DNA of 64,000 bases from Polychytrium aggregatum (lineage: Eukaryota; Chytridiomycota; Chytridiomycetes; Polychytriales), in the NCBI RefSeq assembly GCF_025602895.1, contig NW_026516250.1, forward strand, positions 124,001 through 188,000, read 5' to 3'. Made by a program: the position numbers and the translations under genes. Under the pieces are notes generated by a model. The model worked only from the letters and a program-made list of their open reading frames with translations, was not told the DNA's origin and made no database searches. Shown here piece by piece: positions 1-10,460 of the stretch. The number at the start of each line of letters is the position of its first letter. The first letter of the stretch is position 1.

Positions 1-498
1 GGCTTGAAACTGGCTTGCAACTGGCTTGGATCTTGCGTGTTTGATACCTTGCTGGGCCGAGGACTTGCTCGCTCGCCCGATTGCCGATAGACTCGCTCGT
101 TCACTTATCCGCTCGCTGGTGGACTTGCTCGCTCTATTGCCTGCCTCGCTCGCTCGCTCGCTACCCTGTGCCCTTGCTTGCCAGACAGCCCGCTTATTCG
201 CTCGCTCGTTCGTTCGTGGTCGTATTTGCCAGGCCGGCTGGTCTTGTCTTATCAGCCCAGTTGCACCCTTTTCTTCTGCCTCTGCTTCTGTCGTTGCCCT
301 GTCCTTCTCCCTCCTTCCTCCCCGCGATCGATAGTTCCCGAATCTCTTCTCCCTCCATCCCTGCGTCTCCCCAATTAGCTCCCTCTCCTGCTTGAAGTCG
401 CCCTTTGCCTGTTTGACGCCATGGTCCCCCAGAAATCCAGACCCATCTTGGTCGCCAACTCGTCGTCAAGTCACCATCGCCGCTCAGCACCCATCAAC
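1..498. other. Upstream region of the first gene
   Basis: This is a pyrimidine-rich stretch with many GCTCG/CTCGCT units between about 60 and 230. The short open frames through it are repeat-driven and have no protein-like character. It probably holds the promoter and 5' UTR of the gene that starts at 499. An in-frame upstream ATG at 421 could lengthen that protein by 26 residues. Confidence 0.5.
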
Positions 499-3472
499 AT
501 GGCGTTTTCGGACACGGCCTCGGAGGAGTCCTTCTCGTCCATCTCGACGTCGCTTTCGTCGGCAAAGAATAAAAGAATCGCCGTCGTGCCGGCTCCGTTG
601 GGCGACTATGCCCCCAACGTCGTTTCGCTCGACGACTATGCCGCTCGCCACAACCATCCTGCTCATGTCTCGGGCTCGCTGTCGTCGTCGGCGTCGGCCT
701 CTGTCGTCGCCCCTGGCAAAAAGAACCGCATCGTGGTATCGACGTCGCCGTCCATGCTGGAAGCCGGCCGCACGCCCAGCGTCAAAGTGGTATGTGTCCA
801 AGGCTTGCCTCGATCCTCCTTCGATCCTCCTTCGATCCTGCCTCGATCCTCCTTCGATCTTGCCCTGTCTGTCCCTCGATCTTGCCGCTCTGCTCCCTCC
901 TCTCGTTCCTCCCCCAACCGCTGTCCTACGCTTGCCGTCCTGTTCGATCCTTGTGACGGCCCTCCTGTCCCGGCGTGTTCCTCGCACGATGACTCTCCTC
1001 GCCTCGCCGCCATCCAACGTGTCGTTGTGCGTCACCCTGCGTGCTCGACTCCATCCTCCCACCCTCAACGGACTCAAAAGGAGTGCCTACCTCCCTCTGC
1101 TCTGGACTTGACACATCCAGCCACAAGCTATCACTCCATCACGGCGATGACGAGGCTGTACCCACCCATCACTCTCTCTCGACGCCACCCACCTTCATAG
1201 CCCCCCCTCCCCCGAATGTCACATTCGCACCTGGACCCGCGCTCTAACCATCCGCCTCGCATCGTGCTGCGACATGCTCTGCAGCGGGCCACTCATGCTC
1301 CAAAGAAACCGATCGTGGCCGACCCGGCGTTGGCTGAGGATGCTGCTGCTGCTGCTGCGGCGGCGGCGGCCTCGTCGGGCATCTGCCAGCACTGCCGACA
1401 GCATCTCGGACACAAAAGCAGCGCCTCCGATGCCCAGCTCAACGACCGCACCATGCGCAAGGTAGGTTTGCAACCATCTAGCTGTGCAAGCGCCGACCAG
1501 GCTGGGCCATATGCGCGCCAAGCCAACTCCGTGGCAGAACGTGTGCGTCAGCGACCGGCTGCAACGGCACGATACCCGATTCGCCGTTCTCCGAGATCGC
1601 ATGCACATACGACTGGCCACAAGCATATCGCTGTCGAGTCCGTTGCCTCTCCGCCAACCGCTGACCATCTGCTGTGTTCGTACCCCCCCCCCAGATGATG
1701 GATTTGGAAATCTCAAACACCTCCCTGCTGGCTGTCAACGCCTCGCTCGAGTCGACGATCCGGCAGCAAGCCCAGTCGATCGAACGACTAAAGCGCAAGC
1801 TGGAGAGGTTAGCAGTCTGTCTGCCACGTTGGGATCTGGCTTCCCTTTCTTCCAAGCGCATGTGCTGACTGAGTTTACTTTGGCCCGCGCGGGCTCTCCA
1901 ATCCCCACAGGAGACGCCGAGACAGCGGTGGCGAGCCCTCCGAGGAAGAACTGGACTCTGTTCGGTCTGAAGAGGTAAGAACAGCCACCACAGCCGTGCT
2001 CATCAATGGCCGATGCAGCTGTGCTCCCCTATTGCGACACAGCCCTCTGATCCTCCAATCTCACTCCCATGCTCCTCCCGTTTGTGCCTAGAACCCCGCC
2101 TCCCCTTCGTCGGAGCCCTCGGACGACTGCACATACGAGACCATGGCTGCTGAGGCATCTGCAGCCCCTGCCGAATCTGTACAAAGCCCGGAGCCGGCCG
2201 AGGACGTGGGATCCAACGAGCCTGAGCTGGATCCCAATGTCGAGTTGATCTACTCCCGAATCTGCCTGACGTTCAAACAGCTGATCGACGATGCCGAGCG
2301 CGCTGTTCACTACCGGGCACCCCTGTCGATTGTTCCCGAAGAAGGTTTGTAAAGACGTGCAAGACTCGCCCCCGACGAGATTGCTCGGCATGCGCGGTCC
2401 CTGCATTCACGCCGTGATATTGGCGCGTCCGCTGGAGGATGGATCGGCTGGACTGTGCCGCTTGAAGCTTACCCGAATCCATGCAATCTCCGTACTTGCT
2501 GTAGAGCGGCCCAGGCGCGAGAAGCTCTCGTTTGAAAACTCGGCGACGTGGCACTGGATGAATTCTCGAGCCAATGTCCCGGTTGGCGGCGATGTGTCCG
2601 ACGACTATACTCAATCGGACCAAGAGTCGATTGCCGGCTCAGTACCGCCGGCATCCCTGATGGATGTGTCGTTTGTCGATGTTCCGCCTCCGGCCGAGAT
2701 GTCCACATCGCCGCCCACCAGCACACCCTCCATGTCACGCCAAAAGTCCAAGGTGTCGACACTGTCGAGCGCACTCAAATCACGGTCGGGCGACCCGCTT
2801 GTGTCCAAGAAAAAGTCAAGCGAGCACAACAGCACCACCGCCACAATCACAGCCACACCCCTGAAGAAGAAGAGCAGCTGGCCCCAGGCCAGCACTGGAC
2901 CCAGCACGACATCGCTTTCGTCGTCGCCGTCGCCGTCGTCGTCGCCGCTGACCTCTGCAAGTGCCGCAGTCCGGGGTGGCGCCAAGTCGCTTACGGGACT
3001 GTTTTCCAAGCCGCACTCTGCGCGAACAGGAACCGTCGGTCGGCTGACATCGTCCGGCGGCGTTACTCCGCAGCGGATTCGGAGCTCGGCCGGCGGCAAC
3101 CAGCTTGCTGGAAGCGCAGCCTCGCCGTCGGCGCGGCAGGCCTCTGCCGGCGAATATCCGGCCGGTGGCTCTGCCCAGCAACTCGACCCAAAGGCCACGG
3201 CGCTGCTCAAGGAGCGACTGGAAACAGCCATGGTGCTGCATGGAATCACCGAGACCACCTATCCAGATGCCGGGACGCTTGGGAACGACGGGTTTGTGTC
3301 GATACCCACCGAGATCTTGGATCAGTTTGTGCAACTCCTGGCTGCAAACGGCAAGCCGTCCCTCCAGAGCGCACACCAGCCTGTCATCAAGTCCAAGAAG
3401 CCCGCCCCGTCCACAGGGCACTATCTGGATGACCCCTATCTCGACCTGGACTCGCACCACAAACGGCAGTGA
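499..3472 (+). CDS. Serine-rich coiled-coil protein, unknown function
   Basis: Six exons join in frame: 499-789, 1285-1461, 1695-1807, 1911-1974, 2092-2344 and 2505-3472, giving about 621 residues. All five introns are GT-AG. The N-terminal third is Ser-rich, and exon 2 carries an alanine run followed by a CQHC motif (SGICQHCRQH). Exon 3 encodes a clear amphipathic helix (LEISNTSLLAVNASLES, then IERLKRKLE), likely a short coiled coil. It is followed by an acidic stretch (EPSEEELDSVRSEE). The C-terminal half is low-complexity Ser/Thr/Pro/Lys, probably disordered. I do not recognise a family; a scaffold or cytoskeleton-associated role would be a guess. The start could instead be the in-frame ATG at 421. 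Exon joins are well supported by phase, function is not. Confidence 0.72.
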
Positions 3473-6400
3473 ACCAACCATCCCAAGCAAGTCCGGTACT
3501 TTCGTATCCCTGACGGTCGTTTTTGGGCTACCTAGCTCTGGGACCCAATTCCGACCACACATCTGCCACCTCAGCGGCAACACCCGCTCTCGCCCCTCAA
3601 GTGCAAAGCGGCCAAAGCAGCGCTCGCCAAGTGCCCTTGCTCCCCCACCGCTATGCTCGGGACGGGATAGTCTGGAGCGCTGTCGATTAGCCTTGACCCG
3701 CGTTGCCGCATATTCCCTGCCCATGTTGATCGGGCATCCCACTCATGCTGACGGTGTCTCCTGCCGCACTGTCTTGTCCGTTTATTATCTTTTTTTCTGT
3801 TTTCCTCTGGCTACATTCACCTCCTTCTCCCAAGCGTTTCTCGTCATGTTCTGCGGACGAGCGGTATTGATGAACCCGATAAGGTGCCACCGAGCGCGGC
3901 ACCCTCCTCCTTCTCTTCCAACCTTCCTTCCACCCGTTGCTATCGATGTTTTGGATGCCTTCTTGGAACGACAGCAGAGATCTGCAAGGCGGATGTTGCT
4001 ACTGCTGCTTCTGCTGCTGCTGCTGTGCATGTGTATGTGTGCGTGTATCTATCGAGGCTGAGGGCTGTGACGAGTTGGCAAGCCGAGTTGGCAAGCCGAG
4101 TCTCGGGATCACAGGCTCTCCTGCTCTGGCGAACAGTCCGCGCTTCTCCCCTATTCCTTCTCCCTCCCCTGTCCATTTCTCACTCCCATGTGCTGCCAAG
4201 CCCTGTCCATAGTTGCCACAAACTGACTGAACAAAATACACACATAAATCCAGAAAAGCGATCCTCGAGCTAGATGAACTGTCCAAGTTGGCCCTGCGCG
4301 GCGACGGCACAACTGCTTGCCTTGGTTTCGTCATTGGCAGGTTGGCCTCCGGCATCGTCCCAGGCCGCCGCGATGCAGACGAGCGGGCTGTCTCCCGCCT
4401 CGGAAACCGCCATTGTTGGCGATCGGGGAGACACTCTCCCGCTTCGCGGGTCACGCATCGCCCTGGTGGTCCCTCCTCCAGACCCGCCTCTGCTGCTCGG
4501 CATGCAACCCGCCTGTTGCAAGCGCTCGAAGGGTGTACGTCAGCTGAACCTTTGTGGATGTTTGATGCTGGTCTTGGCCGATCGCCGAGCGAGCTGCGGA
4601 TGAAGGAGGGTGTCGACTGACTGGCGATTATTGCGATGGAATGCGCCTGGATTGGCCGTGGCTGGCTGCTCGGCGACAGTTGATCGGTCCCAGGCAATCA
4701 CCCTGGGGGCGAGTGGGCATTCCGGCGAGGCGCTCTCCAGGTACTCTCCGCAACTCACTCGTTTATCGGCCCTTGTGGATCGGATTGCTCCCGCCAGCAC
4801 CACCACCACCACCACCACCACCACCACCACGCAGCCATTGTCGCCGGCGGAATAGTGATGCTGATACTGAGTAGTAAACCTTGCCGATACTCCCACGATA
4901 TTCAACATGATCGATCCCAGCCCGACTTGCAACTCGCATGATCGCTGCCACAGCTATCGCCATCCGTCGAGCTGCGTCCTCGATGCTTTCCCTCGCACCC
5001 ATCCCCCAGTCCCCCGTTGCTGCCCTCCGCCTCCCCGCTCCATCCGTCCCCCAGCCCGCTGGGCTCTCGCCTGGGATGATGCCTCCAATCCATCCGGATC
5101 CCTCTCCCCGCTGATCGCGCTTTCTCCCTCCTCCTTCCTCGCCTATCCCCCGTCCTAACTGCTGCTGGCGCCTTTTCCCGCAACACCGGCCTCGGCAACA
5201 GTGGCCACGCTCCCTCCCGGGCCTCCCGGTACATATTGTCCGCGCTGCCCCCTCCCACCCTTTCCCTCTCCCGCCTGCGTCTCACGCCTCCCGTCCAGCA
5301 TCCTCGATCTTCTGCTTGCTTGCTCATCTGCTTGCTTGCTCATCTGCTTGCTTCCTCGCCCATCGGCTCCTTCGACTTCCATTCTCGTTGCTGGCTCTGC
5401 ACCCCAGTCCTGCGTACTCATCTCTCATAGCTCCCCGCCCCCCGCCTCTTGCTGTACTTTCCGCTGCTCCTGTCGTTTCGCGTCGAACCACTTCCTCCCC
5501 ACACACGATCGTCCCTTTTGGTCTTCCCGCCCTTCTACTTCTCTGTCGGCGAGCCCAACCACTCGAGGAGACTCGCAGTGGCTCCGCTGGCACTTGCCCT
5601 GTTTCCATAGACATTGATAGAATTAGAACCGTCGTCCATCATACACACATATACATTTCACCAGCCGTTAGCCCCCGGACACTCTAGACCTTGTTGTTGA
5701 CCCGACAACAATACCGCTCATAAGCCTACAGTTCGAACCCCCGCTGGCGCTCCTTCGAATCGCTCGCTCTTCGTCGTCTCTTGAACCGCCCAGCGCTCGT
5801 CCAAACCCGCATCCGTCGCCACGACAGCAGGCTATCGACAAGCGAGCGACCCCGCCCCACCCCCAGAATCCGTCGTTGTACTCGGAGCGGTGAGTGCGAT
5901 CGCTGCTTCCCACCAAATCCCAATCCCAATCCCAATCCCAGCCGACATTGGCTCTCTCCCTGCTTTCCCGCCACGGCATCCTTGCGCACCGATGCAAAGA
6001 CGCCCTCCGATACCCACACTCCTTGACTTGCACCATGCGGCCATCATCATCATCATCATCTTGTTTCTGGACCTGAGCCAAATGCACCCTTTGGTGACGT
6101 GGCCCCGATGCTGTTTTCATGTCGCCGCACACTCCGATGCCGCTTCCATGCTGCTTCCATGTTGTTTCCATGCTGCCATGCTGTCGCACCACCAATGCGG
6201 CTTCCATGTCCCGCTCAATGCCAGTGCCAATACCCGCTTGCTCGTGCTTCTCGTCGTCCGTCTAAACCTCTCGCTGCCCTGGTTGCATCCGCCGCAGACC
6301 AGGATTGTCTCTGGTGTTCTCGCCAGAAGAACCTGAAGGTGCCTCCTGCCTCCACATATCTCCGTGTCGGCTTTGCCTCAATCATTCTTGGATCCCACAC

Positions 6401-6567
6401 AACCATCCAGCAACACCCCTGACCCGCACCACCTTTTGGCCGTAACCCAGTATTGCATCTTTTGCATCGCACACCTCGCTCGCAGCACACCACACACCTC
6501 GCATATCCCTCACATCCCAGGCCCACTCCCACCCGCACGCTCGAGTCCGTCACTTGTTCCCGCTTGA
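3473..6567. other. Long intergenic region (3.1 kb)
   Basis: No convincing gene was found. It holds several simple repeats: a CAC-triplet run near 4798-4830, a CCCAAT run at about 5920-5940, a CAT run near 6041-6060, and CCATGCTG-like repeats at 6110-6185. The open frame after 4255 has an AG just before it and reads ILELDELSKLALRGDGT, which looks mildly protein-like. No partner exon was found, so it is not called. Confidence 0.45.
4798..4831. repeat. CAC triplet microsatellite
   Basis: An uninterrupted run of about eleven CAC triplets in the intergenic region between the first two genes. It produces polythreonine and polyvaline frames that should not be read as genes. Confidence 0.9.
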
Positions 6568-7487
6568 ATGGCTCAGTACGCTCCCGTCACCCAGCCAAGG
6601 ACATATGATCTTTGGCCCAAGACCCAGCCGGCCTCGGCCGCTGTCCTGTCGCCCCAAACCCAATCTGCTCCTGTCGGCTCGCCGGCACAATACGCGTCCG
6701 TCGTTGCGAACATGCCAGCGCCCCCAGGCCCGGCACTGGATACCGAGATTGCCAGCGCCGTCGGGCGGTTCTTGCCGGCCAAGGACACCGTAGAACGCTC
6801 CAAGTCAATCTCGTCCCCGCGTACCGAAAAGATCCAGAGCCCGTCCTCTGCCAACCTCAAGATCGCCAGCCATTCGCACTATCGCCCACACTCTTCCCTC
6901 ATCGAGACGCCCTATCTGCCGGGCTACTACCACATCCCCTATCAGCCTGTGATGACGATCCATCCGTCGGTGTCGCCCTCTGGCCTTTCGTATCTGCCCG
7001 AGGGCTCTGTGCCTTGGATAGACTCCAAGGGCTACATGTCGCCCTATCCCGCCCCACACTACTCGCCTGCGCTTGCTGCTGCCCCAGGCTCGCGCGCCGA
7101 CTCGACGTATTCCATCTATCCGCTGGTTGGCAAGCATCCGGTCTATATGTCTGTCGCGCCACCCGGCGCTGCCGGACTCGAGTTCAAGGAAGGGGTATGT
7201 TTGCCGGTATACGGCGAGTGCCTTGCCTTTCGGTGGTGGTTGGCCTCGAGTGCGTCGACCGTCGTCGCTTGCGGTGGTTGCTGTTGTCCGCTTCTGCTCT
7301 CGGATTGCACCATTCTCTTCTCTGCCTGGCCCGGCCTGGTCTGGCCTGGCCTGGTCTGGCCTGGTCTGGTCTGGCCTGGTCTGGCCTGGTCTGGTCTGGC
7401 CTGGTCTGGTCTGGTCTGGCCTGCATTGCACCATTCCTCTGCCCCCACTCCTCTTCCCAGAGCCTGGCCGTGTCTGCAGCCTATTAG
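6568..7487 (+). CDS. Small Pro/Ser/Tyr-rich protein, unknown function
   Basis: Two exons, 6568-7194 and 7461-7487, joined in phase 0, give 216 residues. The second exon is only nine codons (SLAVSAAY and stop). The donor is GTATGT and the acceptor is TTCCCAG. The protein is rich in proline, serine and tyrosine, with repeated short Tyr-Pro motifs (YLPGYYHIPY, YMSPYPAPHY). There is no signal peptide or membrane segment. It looks like a disordered adaptor or RNA-binding-associated protein, but no family is recognised. Its intron contains a striking pentamer satellite. The tiny last exon is the weakest part of the model; the first exon is a long clean open frame. Confidence 0.6.
7326..7425. repeat. 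CTGGC/CTGGT pentamer satellite inside an intron
   Basis: About twenty tandem five-base units, alternating CTGGC and CTGGT, fill most of the intron of the gene at 6568-7487. The array creates long false open frames on both strands. Confidence 0.9.
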
Positions 7488-8210
7488 CCCACTAGTCCAC
7501 TAGTCCACTGCCATGGCTGACCAGACTCGCCCCCGACTCCGCATTGTCGTAGGACATTGTCTTGGTTGCCAGCAAGACCTCCCCTGCGTCGCCGCGATCT
7601 GCTGCAATGGTGAGTCCTCGTTCCGTCCGCCAGAGGTGCTTCGATTCGGTCCCCCCATATCTTTGGTGCCACGCCGTCTCTTGCTCACATTGTATCCAGG
7701 CGATGCTGACCGTGCTTATTGGGCGGGCTGTGCTTCCCAGATTGTCTCGCCCCGGTTTGCCGACGGCCACCTGCCATCCCCCAAGCCCGGCGAGTATCTG
7801 CTCCAGCTGTTCGAGGATTTGAAATTGTAGGTCGCCGCTGTCTGCCTCTTCCGGGATTCCTGCCGTGCTGGATCGGCCGACGGACGGCCCCGCGTCTGCG
7901 CGGCTCGGTCGCTGTCGTCGCAGACACAGCATTCCTCCCGAATGCTCGGCAGCGAGCACCAGACCACGGGCGCGCCGGCCTATCGGGCCCCATGTGCCGC
8001 ATGGGACAAGGCGCCTCCTGTTGGGCCACGCTGCCTCCTTGCTTGCTTCTGCTCACCCCTCCCTTTTCCGTCCGCCTTCCTCCACGGCCTCTCGTCCACT
8101 GCTTCTCTTCCGTCTCGCTTGTCCGCTCCTCCATCGGACCCGTCGACTGCTTGCCCTTCTGCAACCCATACCCTTTGTTCGATCTCAGCATCATTGCCAC
8201 ACCCCGCGAT
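7488..8210. other. Intergenic region; possible tiny gene not called
   Basis: An ATG at 7513 can be spliced through a GTGAGT donor at 7611 and an acceptor near 7698 to give about 75 residues ending at 7830. The peptide (start MADQTRPRLRIVVGHC) resembles no family I know. The rest is Cys/Pro/Ser-rich translated noise. Most of this stretch is probably the 3' UTR of the upstream gene and the 5' leader of the downstream one. Confidence 0.35.
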
Positions 8211-9992
8211 ATGGTTCCCTTCAATCCCAAGAGCTCGTCCAGCCCGTCGCCGCATGAGGCGGGCAGCCTCGGCATCGACCGAGCACTCGAGTACATCAAC
8301 ACCGGCATCCTGCCCGAGGGCTTCTCCAGCTCCTCAGCCAAGGCCGCCGCGGCTGCTGCCCCCAACCACCCGCTGTCACTCGGCCGGCGCACCGTCTATC
8401 CGGCTGCCAAGGCGGGCGTTGCTGTTGCCTCGTCCAAAGCTACTTTCGAGGCATCCGTTCCCGTGCCTGGTGTCGCCAAAAACAACACCAGCATCAATAC
8501 CAGCACCTCCACCCCGGTGGGGGTCGCTGCGACGCACACCGCTAATGCCAATGGCAGTACCGCAGCCCCAGCTGCCTCGCAGCCCAAGTCGGCTTCGCTC
8601 AAGAGAGGTGCAGGAGCCTCCTCGGGCGGAACAGCCAAGCGCACGCGCTCGACCTGGGCGCTCGACAAGGCCATCTACTCGATCGGCGACGACGAGGAAC
8701 TGCGAAAGATGGGCATCGCCATGAGCGACGACTCGGACGACGACGATCTCGGGCACAGTCTGGCTCTGTCCGCGACGAGCAGACGGTCGGCGCCCCAGCC
8801 GTCCACCGAATCTGGCCGTGTGCTTGCCAGGAAGAGCGACGGAGTCTCCAAGAGCGAACCAGAATCGAGGGCTCGAGCAGCCTCTGCGGTTTCGGCCGAG
8901 CTATCTGCCGAAACCCTTGTCGGAGGCTCTGGCACCCAGTCCGGCCCAATGTCGGCTGCCACCGGCGAGCTGCGGCGACCTCGGCGCTGCCCTGGAGCCC
9001 TGTCGCTGGAATCGCATGCTCCCGCCGAGAAGGAGCATGTCTCGGTCGAGAGCATGACCAGCAATGGCTCCTCCGCTGCCCACAAGTCCGAAGCTTCTGC
9101 TGCGGGCTCCAAGCCTGCCAAGCGTCTGACCCGGTCGACCAACGTTCCACCGCCACTCGTCATCTCGACCTCGCCGGCCGCCACAAGCTCCAGCGATTAT
9201 CCCACCCCCGTCACGGCCACCTGTTCCAAGCGGACCCGAACAAACTCGCAGTCGTCTCTGGGATCTCCTTTGCAAACGACGACACCCACCAGCGCGCGAC
9301 CGCAGCGACAGAGTGCTCTGCACCAACATGCCCGTCTCTCCGCAAGCCCCTCCGTTCCGTCGGCGACGTCGGATTACAGCTCCATCGGGAGCACGGTGCC
9401 AAGCACCGACGGCCGAGACGACGTCGGCGACACGACGCCATCGTACATGCGCAAGCGAGCCAAACCCACAAACACGTCTCCGAAAAAGATCAGCTTCACC
9501 TCGACCATCAGCAGCCTCTCCGGTGGTCTCGGCACCCGAGCAGCGTCCGTGGACCGGAACAGCCAAGGCCTCTCCCGGCTGGGAGGAGAGTCGTCTTCGG
9601 ATCTGCCGAAATCCGAATCGCGGTTCTGCAGCAACACATCCAATGGGCTCAGTCCCTTGGAGCTCTATCGAGACTCGTGTCTCATCGACGAGGCCACCGG
9701 CAGCCTTCTCTGTGCCGAGAAGCGCAGGCTCCTGCTGCAAGACATCAAGTCCAAGATCTCGGATATGCAAAAGCAATACAACCACATCCGTAGCCAGCGC
9801 GATGCAGGCAAGATCGGTCGTCGGGCCGCGCAAGGACGTACACTCAAGCAGCGCCAGAACTGGGCCCAAGGACTGACGAGGATCGTGCAAGAGTCCCATG
9901 ACGCCCGCTCGGAAGACGACGCCTTCTACTCCAGCCCGCAAGAGTACGCCAAGAGACAAAAGCTCATGATACACTGTGACTGCTGCGTCTGA
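8211..9992 (+). CDS. Serine/alanine-rich protein with conserved-looking C-terminus
   Basis: A single uninterrupted frame of 593 residues. I chose the ATG at 8211 (MVPFNPKSSSSP) because the open frame upstream is compositionally unlike the rest, though the frame stays open to 7719. Residues 1-170 are Ser/Ala/Thr-rich. A basic/acidic patch follows (AKRTRSTWALDKAIYSIGDDEELRKMG, read as two parts, then DDSDDDD). The middle is disordered. The last 110 residues look folded or helical: ELYRDSCLIDEATG, RRLLLQDIKSKISDMQ and LKQRQNWAQGLTRIV, ending HCDCCV. The nuclear-type basic stretch and acidic cluster suggest a regulatory protein, but I recognise no family. Confidence 0.68.
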   Translation: MVPFNPKSSSSPSPHEAGSLGIDRALEYINTGILPEGFSSSSAKAAAAAAPNHPLSLGRRTVYPAAKAGVAVASSKATFEASVPVPGVAKNNTSINTSTSTPVGVAATHTANANGSTAAPAASQPKSASLKRGAGASSGGTAKRTRSTWALDKAIYSIGDDEELRKMGIAMSDDSDDDDLGHSLALSATSRRSAPQPSTESGRVLARKSDGVSKSEPESRARAASAVSAELSAETLVGGSGTQSGPMSAATGELRRPRRCPGALSLESHAPAEKEHVSVESMTSNGSSAAHKSEASAAGSKPAKRLTRSTNVPPPLVISTSPAATSSSDYPTPVTATCSKRTRTNSQSSLGSPLQTTTPTSARPQRQSALHQHARLSASPSVPSATSDYSSIGSTVPSTDGRDDVGDTTPSYMRKRAKPTNTSPKKISFTSTISSLSGGLGTRAASVDRNSQGLSRLGGESSSDLPKSESRFCSNTSNGLSPLELYRDSCLIDEATGSLLCAEKRRLLLQDIKSKISDMQKQYNHIRSQRDAGKIGRRAAQGRTLKQRQNWAQGLTRIVQESHDARSEDDAFYSSPQEYAKRQKLMIHCDCCV

Positions 9993-10460
9993 TTTGGTGT
10001 GGGCGATGCCTCCGTTCCCACCCCCTCCCTCCCCCCTGGCGGCAAACCTGTGTCCGACACTGCTCTGCCTGTCTGCCATCCACTCTTTTGTATCTTCTCG
10101 CTGCGACGCCTCAATGCCTGTGTATATTTCGATATCTGCTGTTTCTTTCTGTACTTGACCGACATCCGCGCCTTCACTAATATGTCCGCGCGGCAGCCCG
10201 ATCTGTTGGGAATTTGGCATTTTTTCATAACGAAGCGTCCCGCCATTTGTTATGCTTTATCAATGTCCGCCTCTCCGTTGTTGTACGCCAATACATCAGT
10301 GAAAATACTGGGTCGTAACGGATGCACGCAAACTAGAGTGGCGCTTGAGGGGGACGAGGGGAAGCCCGGCGGATCCCTTGCGGCCAAACTGCAAGGCTTG
10401 GAGTATGGCGGACGGAGGCATCGGCTGTGCATAATTGGCAGTGCAAGACGGCACCGTCGG
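9993..10460. other. Convergent 3' intergenic region
   Basis: Lies between the 3' ends of a plus-strand and a minus-strand gene. It is pyrimidine-rich near 10010-10060 and more AT-rich around 10170-10300, as expected for 3' UTRs and polyadenylation signals. No gene is seen. Confidence 0.5.

Noticed and set aside
4255-4620. An exon-like frame reading ILELDELSKLALRGDGT
   Set aside because: It follows an AG acceptor-like site, but no upstream or downstream exon with matching phase was found.
7513-7830. Possible two-exon mini-gene of about 75 residues
   Set aside because: The splice sites fit, but there is no family support, and it sits between two genes in likely UTR sequence.
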